A DNA stretch of 64,000 bases from Auricularia sp. M13 (lineage: Eukaryota; Basidiomycota; Agaricomycetes; Auriculariales; Auriculariaceae). The stretch spans positions 2,604,001 to 2,668,000 of the forward strand of contig CM073202.1 of the NCBI GenBank assembly GCA_037042915.1, in the 5' to 3' direction. Of the stretch, positions 1 through 11,100 are shown one piece after another (position 1 is the stretch's first letter; each line of letters starts with the position of its first letter). Both the position numbers and the translations under genes were made by a program. The notes under the pieces were generated by a model, which was not told the DNA's origin, ran no database searches, and worked only from the letters and a program-made list of their open reading frames with translations.

Positions 1-500
1 GCAGGTGGCTGTCATCCCGCCCGTCAGCGGCGGGTAGATGTAGGCTAGCAGTGTGTAGCCACCTGCAGCTTAGTTCAGCTTGTATCATACATACATAATG
101 ACAGGCATGGTTCGAGTCTTGACTCTAGCTGAAATCTAGATTGCTCACTGCACTCCCTGTCCGCGATCCCTGCTACTCCTCATCTTGTCGACTCTCACGC
201 GCAGAGTGTACAGATTATAAAATGAGATTCTTGAGATGTAATTTGGTCAACGTCGAGCCGTGGAGGCTTGTGTAGGCTTGTGCTGCCAGTAGCAGTTGAG
301 CGAGGCCTTGTGATATCCAAACAGCTTGTGGACTGTGCTTCTCGTCGCTAACCCAATATTCTGAACATATCTGCTCTTGTGAGACGCTGGATGAAATGGA
401 GAAAATGCGGGGACAGATAAAAGCTGGCGGGGTTGGCGGAGTTCGCTCACAACTCTACCCGACTCCAACTCCATCAAACCAGTCGAACCAGACAGCCAGC
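1..500. other. Left-edge intergenic sequence
   Basis: I see no gene here. It ends just upstream of the tra2-like gene and presumably holds its promoter and 5' leader. Short open frames near 400-900 are reading-frame shadows of the first introns and exons of that gene. A GGTTCGAGTC string near 108 resembles a tRNA T-loop, but no pairing stems surround it. Confidence 0.5.
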
Positions 501-1840
501 ATGGGAGACGACGGTACGTCGGCACCGCCGTCAGCCTCGACAGCCAGCCTTTCGCCTTGCGCCGCAGCAGCACTTTGTCGGCAGTCGCCCATGTACCAGT
601 CCCAGTACCAGTACCAGTAGTCAGCTGCTGCACCTGCGCTCCGCTTTCTCTCTGGCTCCTCTCTTCCGACCCCGACAGCCCGCTCACTCTCCGACCCGTC
701 TTTTTTTCCTCAGCATGGTCCAGACCGCCCGACAACGGCGCCCCCATGGCGGTGGATAACCCCGGCCCCGGCGGAGACAACGACGGCTGGGGCAACGGCG
801 CCGGCTCTCCTCGCGGCGGCGGCCGCAGCCCCCCGCCGCCGCGGCGCTCGAGCAGGAGCAGGAGCCCCGGCGCACGCGGTCGCGGCCAGGCGCCTCCCGG
901 AGGGTGCGTTGCGCTGGCTCGTTTGAGCTTTTTATAGTCCTGACTCGTTAACAGCGGAGGCGGCGATGGCGGGACTAACCCCGGCAACAACCTCCACGTC
1001 TCCGGCCTCAGCTCGCGCGTCGAAAACCGCTCGCTCGAGGAGCTCTTCGCCAAGTACGGTCGCGTACGTTTCTTCCCATTTCCTCTGTTTTTTGGTTCCC
1101 CATGCTCCGCGTGAATTGCTGGTGTCGGGACTAAACGTCTGTGCGCGGACAGGTGCAAAAGGCCGCAGTCATGCTCGACCCCCACACGCGCGAGTCGCGC
1201 GGTTTCGGGTTCGTCACCATGGAGTCTCCTGAGGACGCTGACGCGGCCATCGCCGGCCTGTCTGGCACCGAATTCATGGGCAAGACCCTGTCCATCGAGA
1301 AGGTCGGTTCCGGTCTGTGTCTCCAAGCGACTACGAAGGCTGACGCTATTGGCAGGCCCGCCGTGGCCGTGCACGCACCCCAACCCCGGGGAGATACTAC
1401 GGCCCTCCGAAGCGCGACCAATGTGCGTAACTGCTTCCAGAACAGCCTTGACCCATATTTCTCAGTGGGTAATGCAGACGAGCGCCCTTACGACCCGCGC
1501 CCGTACGATTCCCGCTACGCGGGCGAGCGCCGTGGAGGACCAGGCGGTTATGGTGGCCCAGACCGTGGAGGCTACGGAGGAGGACGGTACGACGACCGTG
1601 ACCGTGGCCGGTACGATGACCGCGGCCGCTATGATGACCGCGACCGTGGAGGCCGCCACGACGACCGCGGCGGAAGGTATGATGACCGCGGTGGAAGATA
1701 CGACGACCGTGGCCCGAGATACGATGATCGCCCGCCTCGGTATGTCCATCTTTCCTGCTGGACAGTGCGTGATGCTGAACTCTCCTTTCAGCCCGCGCTA
1801 TGATGACCGGGACAGGCGGTACGATGACCGTCGCTATTGA
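501..1840 (+). CDS. tra2: Transformer-2-like RNA-binding splicing factor
   Basis: Probable nuclear pre-mRNA splicing regulator with one central RRM. Seven exons fit: 501-513, 714-903, 955-1063, 1153-1302, 1356-1422, 1478-1739 and 1792-1840, giving 840 nt and 279 residues. The order is a short N-terminal RS-like stretch (SSRSRSPGARGRG), then the RRM with RNP2 (LHVSGLS) and RNP1 (RGFGFVTM). The linker RRGRARTPTPGRYYGPPKR is typical of Tra2 proteins. The C-terminal tail is made of Arg/Tyr/Asp/Gly repeats (RYDDR). The start is the 13-nt first exon, whose GTACGT donor joins in frame. The sixth exon could instead begin at 1466, also in frame, adding four residues; this is a possible tandem-acceptor choice. 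The tail is RYDDR-rich rather than a classical second RS domain. Family assignment is firm; the exact first exon is less so. Confidence 0.85.
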
Positions 1841-2849
1841 GCGGTTTGCGCTCACACTCTCAATTTCTTTGTCTCTTTCAAGCGGACCGTCGAGCGCTCC
1901 TCCCGTCGCCGACAAGCCGGCAAAATTCTAGGAGTAGAAGAGGGCTTTTGCTTGAAGAAGAGATGGCTGCCGCTCGAACAGAATGTAGTTGCTCCGGTTG
2001 TACAGATCGCTCGCTGCGCCCCGTTTGTTTACCTCTGCATAAAAATATACATGCTCGCTCTCTGAAACTTGTATGTGTGGTCGTTTCTTTGAACAACCTT
2101 GTGACCTGGCTCAGCGCGGAGTTTGCACGCTCCTTGCTCTCCTTGTTCTCCAGTCTGCCTGCACACTTGCCGCCAGGTTTTCCTCTAACAATCCACAGTG
2201 CGTACGTACCCGACTGCGCACGATATGCACGACGCTGGGCAACCTCTGGTCAGCTGCGTCAACGGTACTCACAGGTTGGCGTGCCCGGGTTGCTGTCCCA
2301 AGTCTTCAAAGAGGACCATGTAGTCGCTGCTGTATTTTCGCGCGCTCTTCCAAGGACACACCGCATTGGATCGTGATCCTCTCCGCGGCGATGCTTTGTA
2401 CGAGACTGAACGCGGAACTGGGATGCGGAGCGGTTGCAGCTGCTGGAGCACTCCCCATCCTCCGCAATGTTTCTCGAACATGTCCCAGCCAGTTCTTCTT
2501 TCAAGACATGATATAGCTCGATCCAGACTACAGTCTACCAAGGCATAGATAATCGGTACATAAAGCAAGAAACCTACGAAATGTCACATGAATATGACTC
2601 GTACAGCGAGCAGTGGACGTTGGCGTTCTCAGATAGTAGACCAAGGTTCCGTCCTCAGCGTCCAGGGCATTGCAGTACGCGTACGTCCGCGTCGTGGCGG
2701 CGGCTGCCTCCGTGCTCACGCGCTATCCTCTTCGTCAGGCCGGGGCGCAGCAGCATTCCACGTCCGTCCTCGTCGACGAGCGTTACATTCTTCGACTCGT
2801 CTGCCGTCGTCCCCGCGAGGTACTGTGCAAATACCGTCAGCAATGAAGG
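1841..2849. other. Intergenic, no supported gene
   Basis: This is the 3' side of the tra2-like gene and then sequence with only short, uncharacteristic open frames on both strands. The last few hundred bases may be further remnants of the inverted orphan copy that starts at 3511, because weak acidic coding-like fragments appear on the minus strand near 2530-2840, but I cannot align them. Confidence 0.4.
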
Positions 2850-3511
2850 TGCGTGTGTCTGGGCATCGGTGTGCTCACGTCGTCCTCGTCAGACGCGTAT
2901 ATAGGATCATCGACGATTCGGTCGTCGATGTTCATTGCAGTTGCGCCAGCCGCAGCTGACGCAGTGTCGTAATCTTCAGATGTCGAGGTCGCCGCAGTGG
3001 ACGATGTTGAGAAAGTGGCACCCGCGCCGACTCAATCTTTTGCCACGGTGCTCTCTGCAGGCGACGGCGGGCAGTACGGCTCCAAACAGTCTCGCGCTAT
3101 CCAGTCCCGCACCTTGGCCGCCCAGGTGGGTGAATCAATTCGTATAGAAATAAAAACGACGCCGGGTGAACGTGTGGATGATGGCCTGTTGCTCGGGCTA
3201 GTGGTGGACTCGCATAAATAACGCGCGAAGACGTGCAGAAGGGAGACGGTACGAACGTTTGCAGCAGCTTCATCAACACTGGACGGGGTTTGCGGTTCGG
3301 AGGGCATTGCGGTGACTGGTGTTGCGCGCAGGAGTGCGACTGGCGGTGCGGGCGGCGTGAATGCGAAGGCGAGCGTCAGACGTTGCGACCCCAGTGCGTC
3401 GAAGTTGGAGATGATCTCGTCGTTGAACACCTCGTCCATCAACAGGTCGGTGGCGTAGTCCACGTCGAACAGGCGGCGGATCTCGTGGAGGGCAATTCCC
3501 TAGCTCTGCAT
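2850..3511 (-). pseudogene. Decayed inverted copy of the orphan acidic-protein gene
   Basis: The minus strand from 3511 reads as a copy of the start of the gene at 4543. After ATG the residues IALHE, RRLF, DYATDLLMDE, F-DDEI/FNDEI and FDALG match position by position. A tryptophan codon near the start has become TAG (fourth codon), so the reading frame is closed at once. Further along, a segment near 2880-3050 matches the later part of the same gene: the VSKD-like region, then DTASAAAGA with NIDD against DTAPAAASA with DVDD. The whole middle, including the Asp/Asn/Ser tract and the Cys-rich cluster, is missing or unrecognisable. The two copies lie head to head with about 1 kb between their starts. 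Interpretation: an inverted gene duplication whose left copy has lost function. Confidence 0.7.
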
Positions 3512-4542
3512 CGCGGGCACAGGTACTACCTCCTGGCGGTTAGAGGACGCGATGGAGTACTCGTGGAGATGAAGGGCAGCCAACCGCAAAGTCTGGCGTG
3601 GGGCGCATATAGCATGTCGCGACGCGGGCTGTGAGTTACGGGAGTGAGACGCATGCTCGCGGGGATGGAAAAACAAAGAGGTGTCAGACGCACGAGCTCG
3701 AGGAACCCAGCACACCATACTTCATACTAGGCGGGCACGACGCGCCTGCATACTTCCTTGCTGCTGCAGTAAGTGCCACCTCCCTTCACAATTCGCACTT
3801 CCCGCACGTCACATGTCGCGCAATGCCCATATTAAGCATGCCCAATAGAATGAATAAGATTGAGCAGCACAGACTCTACACTGCTATCGGAGCTGACTCC
3901 TGAACAAAGCTAATCATTCGAACAACAAAGACGCGTCTACATAGGCCCATAGTTCCTGTACCTACCTCCCTACCTACCAAAGGGATCCATTGAATCTGAT
4001 GAGAGCACGAGTACAGGGACATAACTGACTTTTATGGCCTCCAAATGACCACGATAGCCTACTTTTCCATAATGGCGATGGGAAGCAGGTCTAATCTAGA
4101 ATAATGTATATACCTGGAGATACTGAAACCGTTCCACGGACAAGAGCAGTCTTCTTCGCAAACTTTGACGTTCGAAGATAATCGTTCGAAGTAAAGGACA
4201 AGAGTACCCATATTGAACGTTTATGCAAGACATCTATAGCACTGTTCTTCACAACGGTAAACAACTGGGTGCCACTCACTCAGCACCTGACTGGCGGAGG
4301 TCGGGTTCAGATGGCTCGACCTCGGCAGTCACAAGCGAGATGTGGGGATACAGGAGGCCCACCGCGGTCGGACAAACCGGAAGTAAAAGGACACAGAACC
4401 ACACGTGATGCGTGACGGCGGGGACAAAAGAGCGCGGTCGGAGCTGGGAACGTGGTAGGCTGCCTTTCATCTCCAGCACTTCGATTCAGCACCAGTAGCA
4501 CTCCATCTCGTTCTGTAGCTGCTAGTTCTACCTGCGCCCGCG
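3512..4542. other. Shared upstream region of two head-to-head copies
   Basis: No gene is supported. This kilobase lies between the start of the dead copy (3511, minus) and the start of the intact copy (4543, plus), so it should contain the promoter of the latter. I see no convincing TATA box or symmetrical promoter arms by eye. Confidence 0.4.
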
Positions 4543-5901
4543 ATGAAGACCTGGGAAATTGCCCTTCATGAGATGCGCCGCCTGTTCGGCGCGGACTACG
4601 CCACCGACCTCCTCATGGACGAGGCGTTCGACGACGAGATCATCTACAGCTTCGACGCACTGGGTTGGAACGAGGAGACGGGGCGCGCCGAGGTATGGCT
4701 GCCAGAGATGGGATTGGTGCCCTTCGCGCCGCTGGGCCACACGCGCCGCTGCCCCGCACTTCCCGACGTGTTCGAAGTGTGGTACGAGTACTGCGGAGAC
4801 TACGTCAAGGTCCCGGCGGAGACCTACTGGGGAATCAAGGCCCTAGCACAGATGCACGATGACGCCTGCGTGGTGTTGCAGGTGCTGGGTTGGGCAGCGG
4901 ATGACGAAGGTCCTGACGAGTACGACGAGTTCAGCGACGACAACAACAGCAGCGACGACGGCGATGAGACCGGCAATAGTAGCAACGGAAGCGATGGCTA
5001 CGGCGACGATGGTAGCAACAACGACGACAGCGGCGACGTTGACGAAGATATCGGTTATAGCAACTGCGATGAATGTTCCGACGTGAGCAGCTGCGATGAC
5101 TGCAGCTGCAGCGCCTGCGAGGATAACATCGACTGCAACGAAGACAACAGCCAGAACGCCGTTGATCCAGCTGTCGCTGCCTACAGACTCGCGCGGATTG
5201 AGCACGGCACTGGATACGCGATCCAGATGGCTATCGAGGAGCTGCCGGATGCCGCTCATGGCTACTTCACAGGCTTCACCTGGAACAATATAACGCAGCA
5301 ACCCGAGGTGAAGATGCTCTACAGCGACGGCAGCACACTTCGTGTCCCGGTCATCCATTTGGGAGCTGTTTACGTGGACCCGCACACTCTGCGAACGGTG
5401 GCTTTGCGGACGACGGACAACATCGAGCTTGTCGTACCGGACGAGCAGACGGCCAGGGGCATGGAGTACCTCCTCGACCTCGAGCGGGCTGCACAGGCTG
5501 CACAAAACGGCATACCCATTTGCGATCTTGGAAGCAACTCGGCCTCGCCACGAGATGGCGCCGTGTCAAAAGACTCAGCGTCGAGGTCGCCGGGCCGCGC
5601 CTCCACCACTGGCTCGGCGTCGCCTGCTGCGGCGACCTCAATCACAGAATCCCTTGACACTGCGCCAGCTGCGGCTAGCGCGGATACGATGGACGTCGAC
5701 GACCCTATCGACGTTTCTCAACCTACGCCCAACGCGAACGACGTGAGTATCCTCGACTTTCAGACGCGCGCACCACAATCATTCCTAAAACTTTCCGCGA
5801 AGGAGTTGCCGAGGACCATCACAGCCGAGTACTGGGTGAAGGTGGAGCCAGCCGACAACGACGCCGAGCTGCTGCACGGCGATGACGCCGATACCGTATG
5901 A
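4543..5901 (+). CDS. Orphan acidic protein with Asp/Asn/Ser tract and Cys cluster
   Basis: Single-exon gene of 452 residues; I do not recognise a family. The N-terminal 110 residues look folded (MRRLFGADYATDLL, then tryptophan/tyrosine-rich EVWYEYCGDYVKVP). Residues about 125-170 form an Asp/Asn/Ser/Gly low-complexity tract. A compact cluster of seven cysteines among Asp/Ser follows at about 173-200 (pattern C-x2-C-x5-C-x2-C-x1-C-x2-C-x4-C), which could bind metal. A second ordered-looking block spans about 208-325. A Ser/Ala/Thr-rich linker leads to a short C-terminal block ending near AEYWVKVEPAD. There is no signal peptide or membrane helix. The start is supported because the inverted decayed copy at 3511 aligns from the same methionine. 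Probably a lineage-restricted basidiomycete protein; function unknown. Confidence 0.7.
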   Translation: MKTWEIALHEMRRLFGADYATDLLMDEAFDDEIIYSFDALGWNEETGRAEVWLPEMGLVPFAPLGHTRRCPALPDVFEVWYEYCGDYVKVPAETYWGIKALAQMHDDACVVLQVLGWAADDEGPDEYDEFSDDNNSSDDGDETGNSSNGSDGYGDDGSNNDDSGDVDEDIGYSNCDECSDVSSCDDCSCSACEDNIDCNEDNSQNAVDPAVAAYRLARIEHGTGYAIQMAIEELPDAAHGYFTGFTWNNITQQPEVKMLYSDGSTLRVPVIHLGAVYVDPHTLRTVALRTTDNIELVVPDEQTARGMEYLLDLERAAQAAQNGIPICDLGSNSASPRDGAVSKDSASRSPGRASTTGSASPAAATSITESLDTAPAAASADTMDVDDPIDVSQPTPNANDVSILDFQTRAPQSFLKLSAKELPRTITAEYWVKVEPADNDAELLHGDDADTV

Positions 5902-6262
5902 ACGACGCGCAACGCACCGACGAGGGCACGCGCCTACCGCGATGCCAAATTATCAGGAGGAGGAACCAGTTTTACTTTTTGTTTCTAGTTACCGATGTCT
6001 ACTTGCGGTCGCAGTCGATGTCGCCGGCTATGGTTCGTATGTCCATAATACGTCCCGTCTTGACAGAAGTATAGTTGCTTTGCATCGAAATTCATCGGGA
6101 GTGGAATGTACGCGGACACCGCTGGACAGAAGTCCGAGTTGTTGAGCGGATGGTGACTGAATGAGGGCAAGGCGCTTTTGAACCTCAGCCCAGGGCTACT
6201 ATATCATGCAGCCCGTGGTGCTTTAAGTGGAACATGATGCGCTATGAAGATTTTTGAACGTC
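5902..6262. other. Intergenic sequence ending at LINE target site
   Basis: No gene. The last 15 bases (6248-6262, AGATTTTTGAACGTC) are the left copy of the target-site duplication made by insertion of the LINE. Confidence 0.6.
6248..6262. repeat. Left target-site duplication of the LINE
   Basis: AGATTTTTGAACGTC, identical to 13468-13482. The bases before and after the two copies differ, as expected for a duplication made by target-primed reverse transcription. Confidence 0.9.
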
Positions 6263-6821
6263 GAGCTTCTTGGCTCCGACCACGACATAGGCACAATTGC
6301 CACGTGGTAGTGTTGGGCATGCAGGACGTTCTACGCCCTGCTCGTCGACTGGAACGACAGCCTTTGGACCGGAATATGGTCACAACACGCGCAGCGGGCT
6401 CGCAACGACTCGCAGCGCCGGGCAACGGTGCGCAAAGTGCCACCTTGCGTTTCCAAAAACCAGACCTACGCTCAGCGCGCGGGCTGGAGACTCAGACGAG
6501 CGTACGAAATACACACGGGTTATACGCAAGTCGAGAACGGAGCGCAGGCATCGCCGCGCTGCGTCGTGGCGAAATATGGACAGAAATCGCAATTGCTGAG
6601 CGCACTGCGCCTCAGCCATGCCAAAAGCCTCGTCTAACCGCGGCCATGGCCCAAAAGCGAACGCGAATGGTCTCTTTCGACGGGAAACGACCCAGAAGTC
6701 GAGCTGCTCGGCGAGCGTGCCCTTTCTTTGAATCGGGTGGCGCCGACACCACCGCTATCCTTCAACCGCCACGACAATGCAGCCCCTTGTCCCCTTTCAT
6801 ACATAAACCAACGCCGCCCTT

Positions 6822-8141
6822 GTGGCACCCAAGAACACTTTCTTTCCCTCCCTCTACCTCTGCATGGGCGACGTGGACATGGACCCGAAAGACAAAGGCG
6901 ACTCGCCCGAAGGTCCGCGCCCTCTCGCTGGCTCGAAGCGTCGTCGCTCTGACAAAGACGCGAACCAAGCCGAGGCCAAGCGTCTGCGCGCTCTCACGCT
7001 TCGCAGCGACGACGCACACCGGGCCATCGAGACCTATTACAACGACAAAGCGACCAGCACGAGCACCACCGTCTCCGCCGTGCACCTGGCCACCAGATGC
7101 CTGCAGCCAATCCCCGGTTTCACCGTCGCCCCCATTCCCCGCTTCGAATTCAAACCTCGCGCTATGCTGGTCTCGTGGCTCCTGGCCTACAACAGTGCGC
7201 GCGCAGCGTGGAATTTCGCGGCTAGCCAGGCCGAGAGCAAGGCCGACGCCGCCAAGTGCCTGCTCGCCATCCCGCTGGGCTGGACATACAAAAAGGACGA
7301 GCTGGCGGACATGGCGAGCCTCCTCATGCGAGCCACCAGCACCATCCTCCAAGTCAAGGGCTTCTCGGTCATCCCGCCGCAGGCTGCAACCGACGTCGCG
7401 AGCATCTACCCGAGGCTGCACGGCCCGCCACATGCTTTCCTTCTCAAGGGGCTCTCCGTCGAGAGCGTCCGTGATGCTGTCGCGGGCTACGCGTACTGCC
7501 TGCGCGCCGATAATGGCGAGACTTTCGGTGTCAGCTACCACGAGTACAACCCGTCGCCCAAATCGCATCTGCGCACGCTCAAGGGCATGGAGACGCTCGC
7601 TGATGCTTCCGCCGAACGCGTGGAGGAGCTCCAGGTTCTGCTCACGCACCATGTGGCCGGCCGCCGCACGCAGATTACCTACGTCGCGACTGCTTTTGCC
7701 GCTCACCACTGGGGCTCGGAGCTGCCCAAGAACTGGTTCGAGATCCTGCTGGCGTCGCTCCACGTCGACATCCTCATCGACGAGGCCGACGGGAAGCGGA
7801 AGCGCGCGGTCCACGTCAATGTCTATGCGCTCGGACTCTTCACCGACCATGACGCGTGCGAGAAGTGGAGCGAGGCCGTCCTCGGCGACGCCGTCGACTT
7901 TGGCGTCTACGGCTTCGGCACCCCGCTCAAGAAGCCATTCTCCTGCGCGTACTGCCATGAGGCGGACCACCACCTCAGGCTCTGCCGTCTCCGCAACCAC
8001 CCGCTCTGGTTCCACCACCCCGACGTCAAGGTCGAGCCCGCCGACGACGACGACGGCGGAGAGTGGAAGAAACCCAAGTCCAAGTCCAAGCCGGCCGTCA
8101 AGGGCGGGATCGGGAAGGGGAAGAGCAAGTCCCGCAAATGA
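6822..8141 (+). CDS. LINE ORF1 protein with CCHC zinc knuckle
   Basis: 439 residues, the likely RNA-binding chaperone subunit of the LINE ribonucleoprotein. A single zinc knuckle of the form C-x2-C-x4-H-x4-C is visible near residues 375-388 (CAYCHEADHHLRLC). It is followed by a very basic Lys/Ser/Gly tail (PKSKSKPAVKGGIGKGKSKSRK region). The N-terminal third contains a basic patch (SKRRRSDKD) that could be a nuclear signal; no coiled coil stands out. A second in-frame methionine 15 codons in (MGDVDMDPKDK) may be the true start. ORF2 follows in the +1 frame: its first ATG is 52 nt past this stop, but its frame is already open across the whole of ORF1. Confidence 0.8.
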   Translation: MAPKNTFFPSLYLCMGDVDMDPKDKGDSPEGPRPLAGSKRRRSDKDANQAEAKRLRALTLRSDDAHRAIETYYNDKATSTSTTVSAVHLATRCLQPIPGFTVAPIPRFEFKPRAMLVSWLLAYNSARAAWNFAASQAESKADAAKCLLAIPLGWTYKKDELADMASLLMRATSTILQVKGFSVIPPQAATDVASIYPRLHGPPHAFLLKGLSVESVRDAVAGYAYCLRADNGETFGVSYHEYNPSPKSHLRTLKGMETLADASAERVEELQVLLTHHVAGRRTQITYVATAFAAHHWGSELPKNWFEILLASLHVDILIDEADGKRKRAVHVNVYALGLFTDHDACEKWSEAVLGDAVDFGVYGFGTPLKKPFSCAYCHEADHHLRLCRLRNHPLWFHHPDVKVEPADDDDGGEWKKPKSKSKPAVKGGIGKGKSKSRK

Positions 8142-8193
8142 TGCTGCGCACGATGATGTCCATGTAGAGCAACCTAATACGTCTGACGCTGTA

Positions 8194-11100
8194 ATGCAAC
8201 CCTCTGCCGCGTTTTCGCAACCTAGTGATGATCGCGGGCCTGGGACCGATCCGCCGAGAATGACGGTGCGCAATGGCAAACGCGTAAGAAAGAAAAAGCA
8301 AAACACGCATGCCTCTTTGTTCAACCTACCGAAAGCCAAGTCCAGGAAGCCCATGAAGACAAAAGCCCATCTTCTCATTGGCTCGCAGAACATGCAAGGA
8401 CGGGGAACGGACCCTATCCAGAACAGTGAGAAGTGGCGCGACCTGAACAGCCACATGTACCTCAAACGTATAGGGGTATTGGCTCTTCAGGAAACTCACA
8501 TGACGGCTCAGCATGTGCGCATGGTGGAAGAGAAATGGAAAGATCTCAAGGTTTTTGTCTCCCCTGTCCCGGGAAACGAGACAGGGGCGGGAGGTGTTGG
8601 CATCGTACTGAACAAGAAACTGGTCTGTACGGACGCGGCGAAGAGTTGGGTTATAATCCCAGGTCGTGCACTGGTTGTGAGCTTTGATTGGCACCGGAAT
8701 AGTAGGCTGACCGTTCTGGCTGTCTACGCGCCGAACGCCCCACGCGAGAACAAGGATTTTTGGCAAAAGATCATGACTACCTTACGCGAGAGGACGAATA
8801 TCCCGCGCCCAAAAATCGTACTGGGTGACTGCAACGCTACAGAGGCAGAGATTGACCGCTTTCCGCCGCATCTTAATGAATCTGATATGTCAGTGGAGAT
8901 GCTGGAACTGCAAGCGTTCCTAGGAATCCAGGACGGCTGGCGAAAATGCAATCCGGGGCGCGTAGGCTTCACGTGGCGACGTAAAGACCGCACCAAACAC
9001 TCACGAATTGACCGCATCTTTGTGAACCGAGAGCTTGCAGCGGGCTGTAGAAACTGGAAGATATGGGACGGGGCGTTCTGCCCGAACACAGATCACAGTG
9101 CAGTTACGGTTGAGATCGTTGACCTGAACATGCCGTACGTCGGCGAAGGTCGTGCGACAATGCGGCCAGCCCACGCTGAGATGAAGAGCTTCATGCAGGA
9201 CGTTGTGAAGCGGGGTGTTCGCCTGGTGCAGGACATTGCAGAGCTCGAGAAAGTCGAACGCGACCCCGCCGATAACATTCAGACTCGTTGGGCGCTCTTC
9301 AAGGCTGAGAATATGCGGAAAGCCTCAGCATTCGCACGAGAAGTGGGTCAACAGGAGATGCGAATGCTCGCCGCTTTGGCAAAGGAGAAGGAATCACTCA
9401 TGCAACGAGCGTCCGACAAAGAGATCAGCGAAGAAGACGTGCCGTTCAACCTGCTTCAGCTCGATGACCGTATAGAAGGCATCACGAAACGCCAGCGCAA
9501 GCGACGGAGACAGAACGCCCACGCCAAAGCGAGGCTGCTAAAAGAGACCAATTGCGCATGGTGGTTCAACCAGGGACGAGAGGCCAAGGCGAGGGAGCTC
9601 ATTCCCGAGCTGCAGAAGTCGCCACTAGAAGGTGAAGCGCAGTTCACGAGCCGCACGGACGAGATGGCCGAGGAAGCCAGGGAATACCACGACTCGCTTC
9701 AGCTGAAAGATATCCACCCGAACGCAGCGGAGCGCGAGACGGCCGTCAAACGCGCCCTTAGCCATGTCTCTAAAGTCCCAGATGGTGTCGATACACAAGA
9801 GCTTGCCAGTCTCATCTCCGAGGAGGCCGTGCGGTGGGCTCTGGAGGAATCCGCTCTGGGGAAAGCAGCCGGCACGGATGGCCACATATACGAATTCTGG
9901 CGTAATCTAGACACAATGCATACAGCTGCAACGGCAGGAAGTCAGCTAAGCTTTGACATCGTCCGCATCCTTACCAAGCTATTCCAAGACATCCAACAGT
10001 ACGGTCTGGTGCAGGATTCGTCCTTCGCCGAAGGATGGATGTGCCCCTTCTACAAGAAGGGCGACCGCCGCTTGATTGCCAACTATCGCCCGATAACCCT
10101 TCTCAACACGGATTATAAGCTATTCACGAAGGCCCTGACTAAGAGGCTCGGCGAAATCGCACCTCATATCATCCACACGTCGCAGTCGGGCTTCGTTCCA
10201 GGAAGACAGATCACGGATACCACGAAACTTGCCAGGCTCATGGTTAGCTATGCCGATAGAACAGGCCAGAATGGTGTCATCTACGCACTGGATCAGGAGA
10301 AAGCGTACGACAAGGTGATGCACGATTACTTGTCCAGAGTCTTGCGGCAGATGAATATCCCCGAAATGTTCGTGCGGACGGTCGAAACGCTGTACAGCTC
10401 AGCTTACACACAAGTCATGATCAATGGAGTACTGAGCGAACCTTTCCGAGTCACGCGGGGTGTACGCCAAGGCGATCCACTGAGCTGTCTCCTCTTTGAC
10501 CTCGCAATAGAGCCTCTATCCGCCATGCTGCGCGCGTCGGAACTGGAAGGATACCGCATTCCGGGGGTCAAAGACAAGCTGATCGCCACCCTCTTTGCCG
10601 ACGACACTACGGTGTACATGTCAGCTAACGATAAGTACGAAGTGCTCACCGAAATCCTGGACGCCTGGTGCATGGCCTCTGGAGCAAAATTCAACGTCGG
10701 AAAGACCGAGTGCATCCCCATAGGATCGGACGCCTTCCGGGAGAAGTTCCTGACCACGCGCAAGCCGAGATCGGACCACAATCCAGTACCCGCGAGCGTT
10801 CGTATCACGACGGACAGAAAGGCCGTACGAGTGCTGGGCGTCTTCACCGGCAACGATGTTGACGACGACGAGCCATGGCTTAGGATACTGAAGTCAGTCA
10901 GTGATAAACTGGTGAGGTGGGACAGCACGCACCCGACGTTGGAGGGCAGAAGGAGCCTCATCCAGGCTTTCGTTGGTGGTGGTACCCAGTACCTTACGGC
11001 TGCGCAAGGCATGCCGCCGGAGATCCTCAAGCGCTTTCAGAAGCTGGCGTCAGACTTCTTCTGGGGATTTCAGACATCGCATACGATCAACGATGACACG

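Noticed and set aside
104-120. tRNA T-loop-like string GGTTCGAGTC
   Set aside because: Neighbouring bases do not pair into a T-stem and no acceptor, D or anticodon arms can be placed.
6762-8465. 567-codon open frame on the minus strand opposite LINE ORF1
   Set aside because: It is antisense to a convincing ORF1 with a zinc knuckle, has no motifs, and is explained by the GC-rich codon usage that removes stops on the opposite strand.
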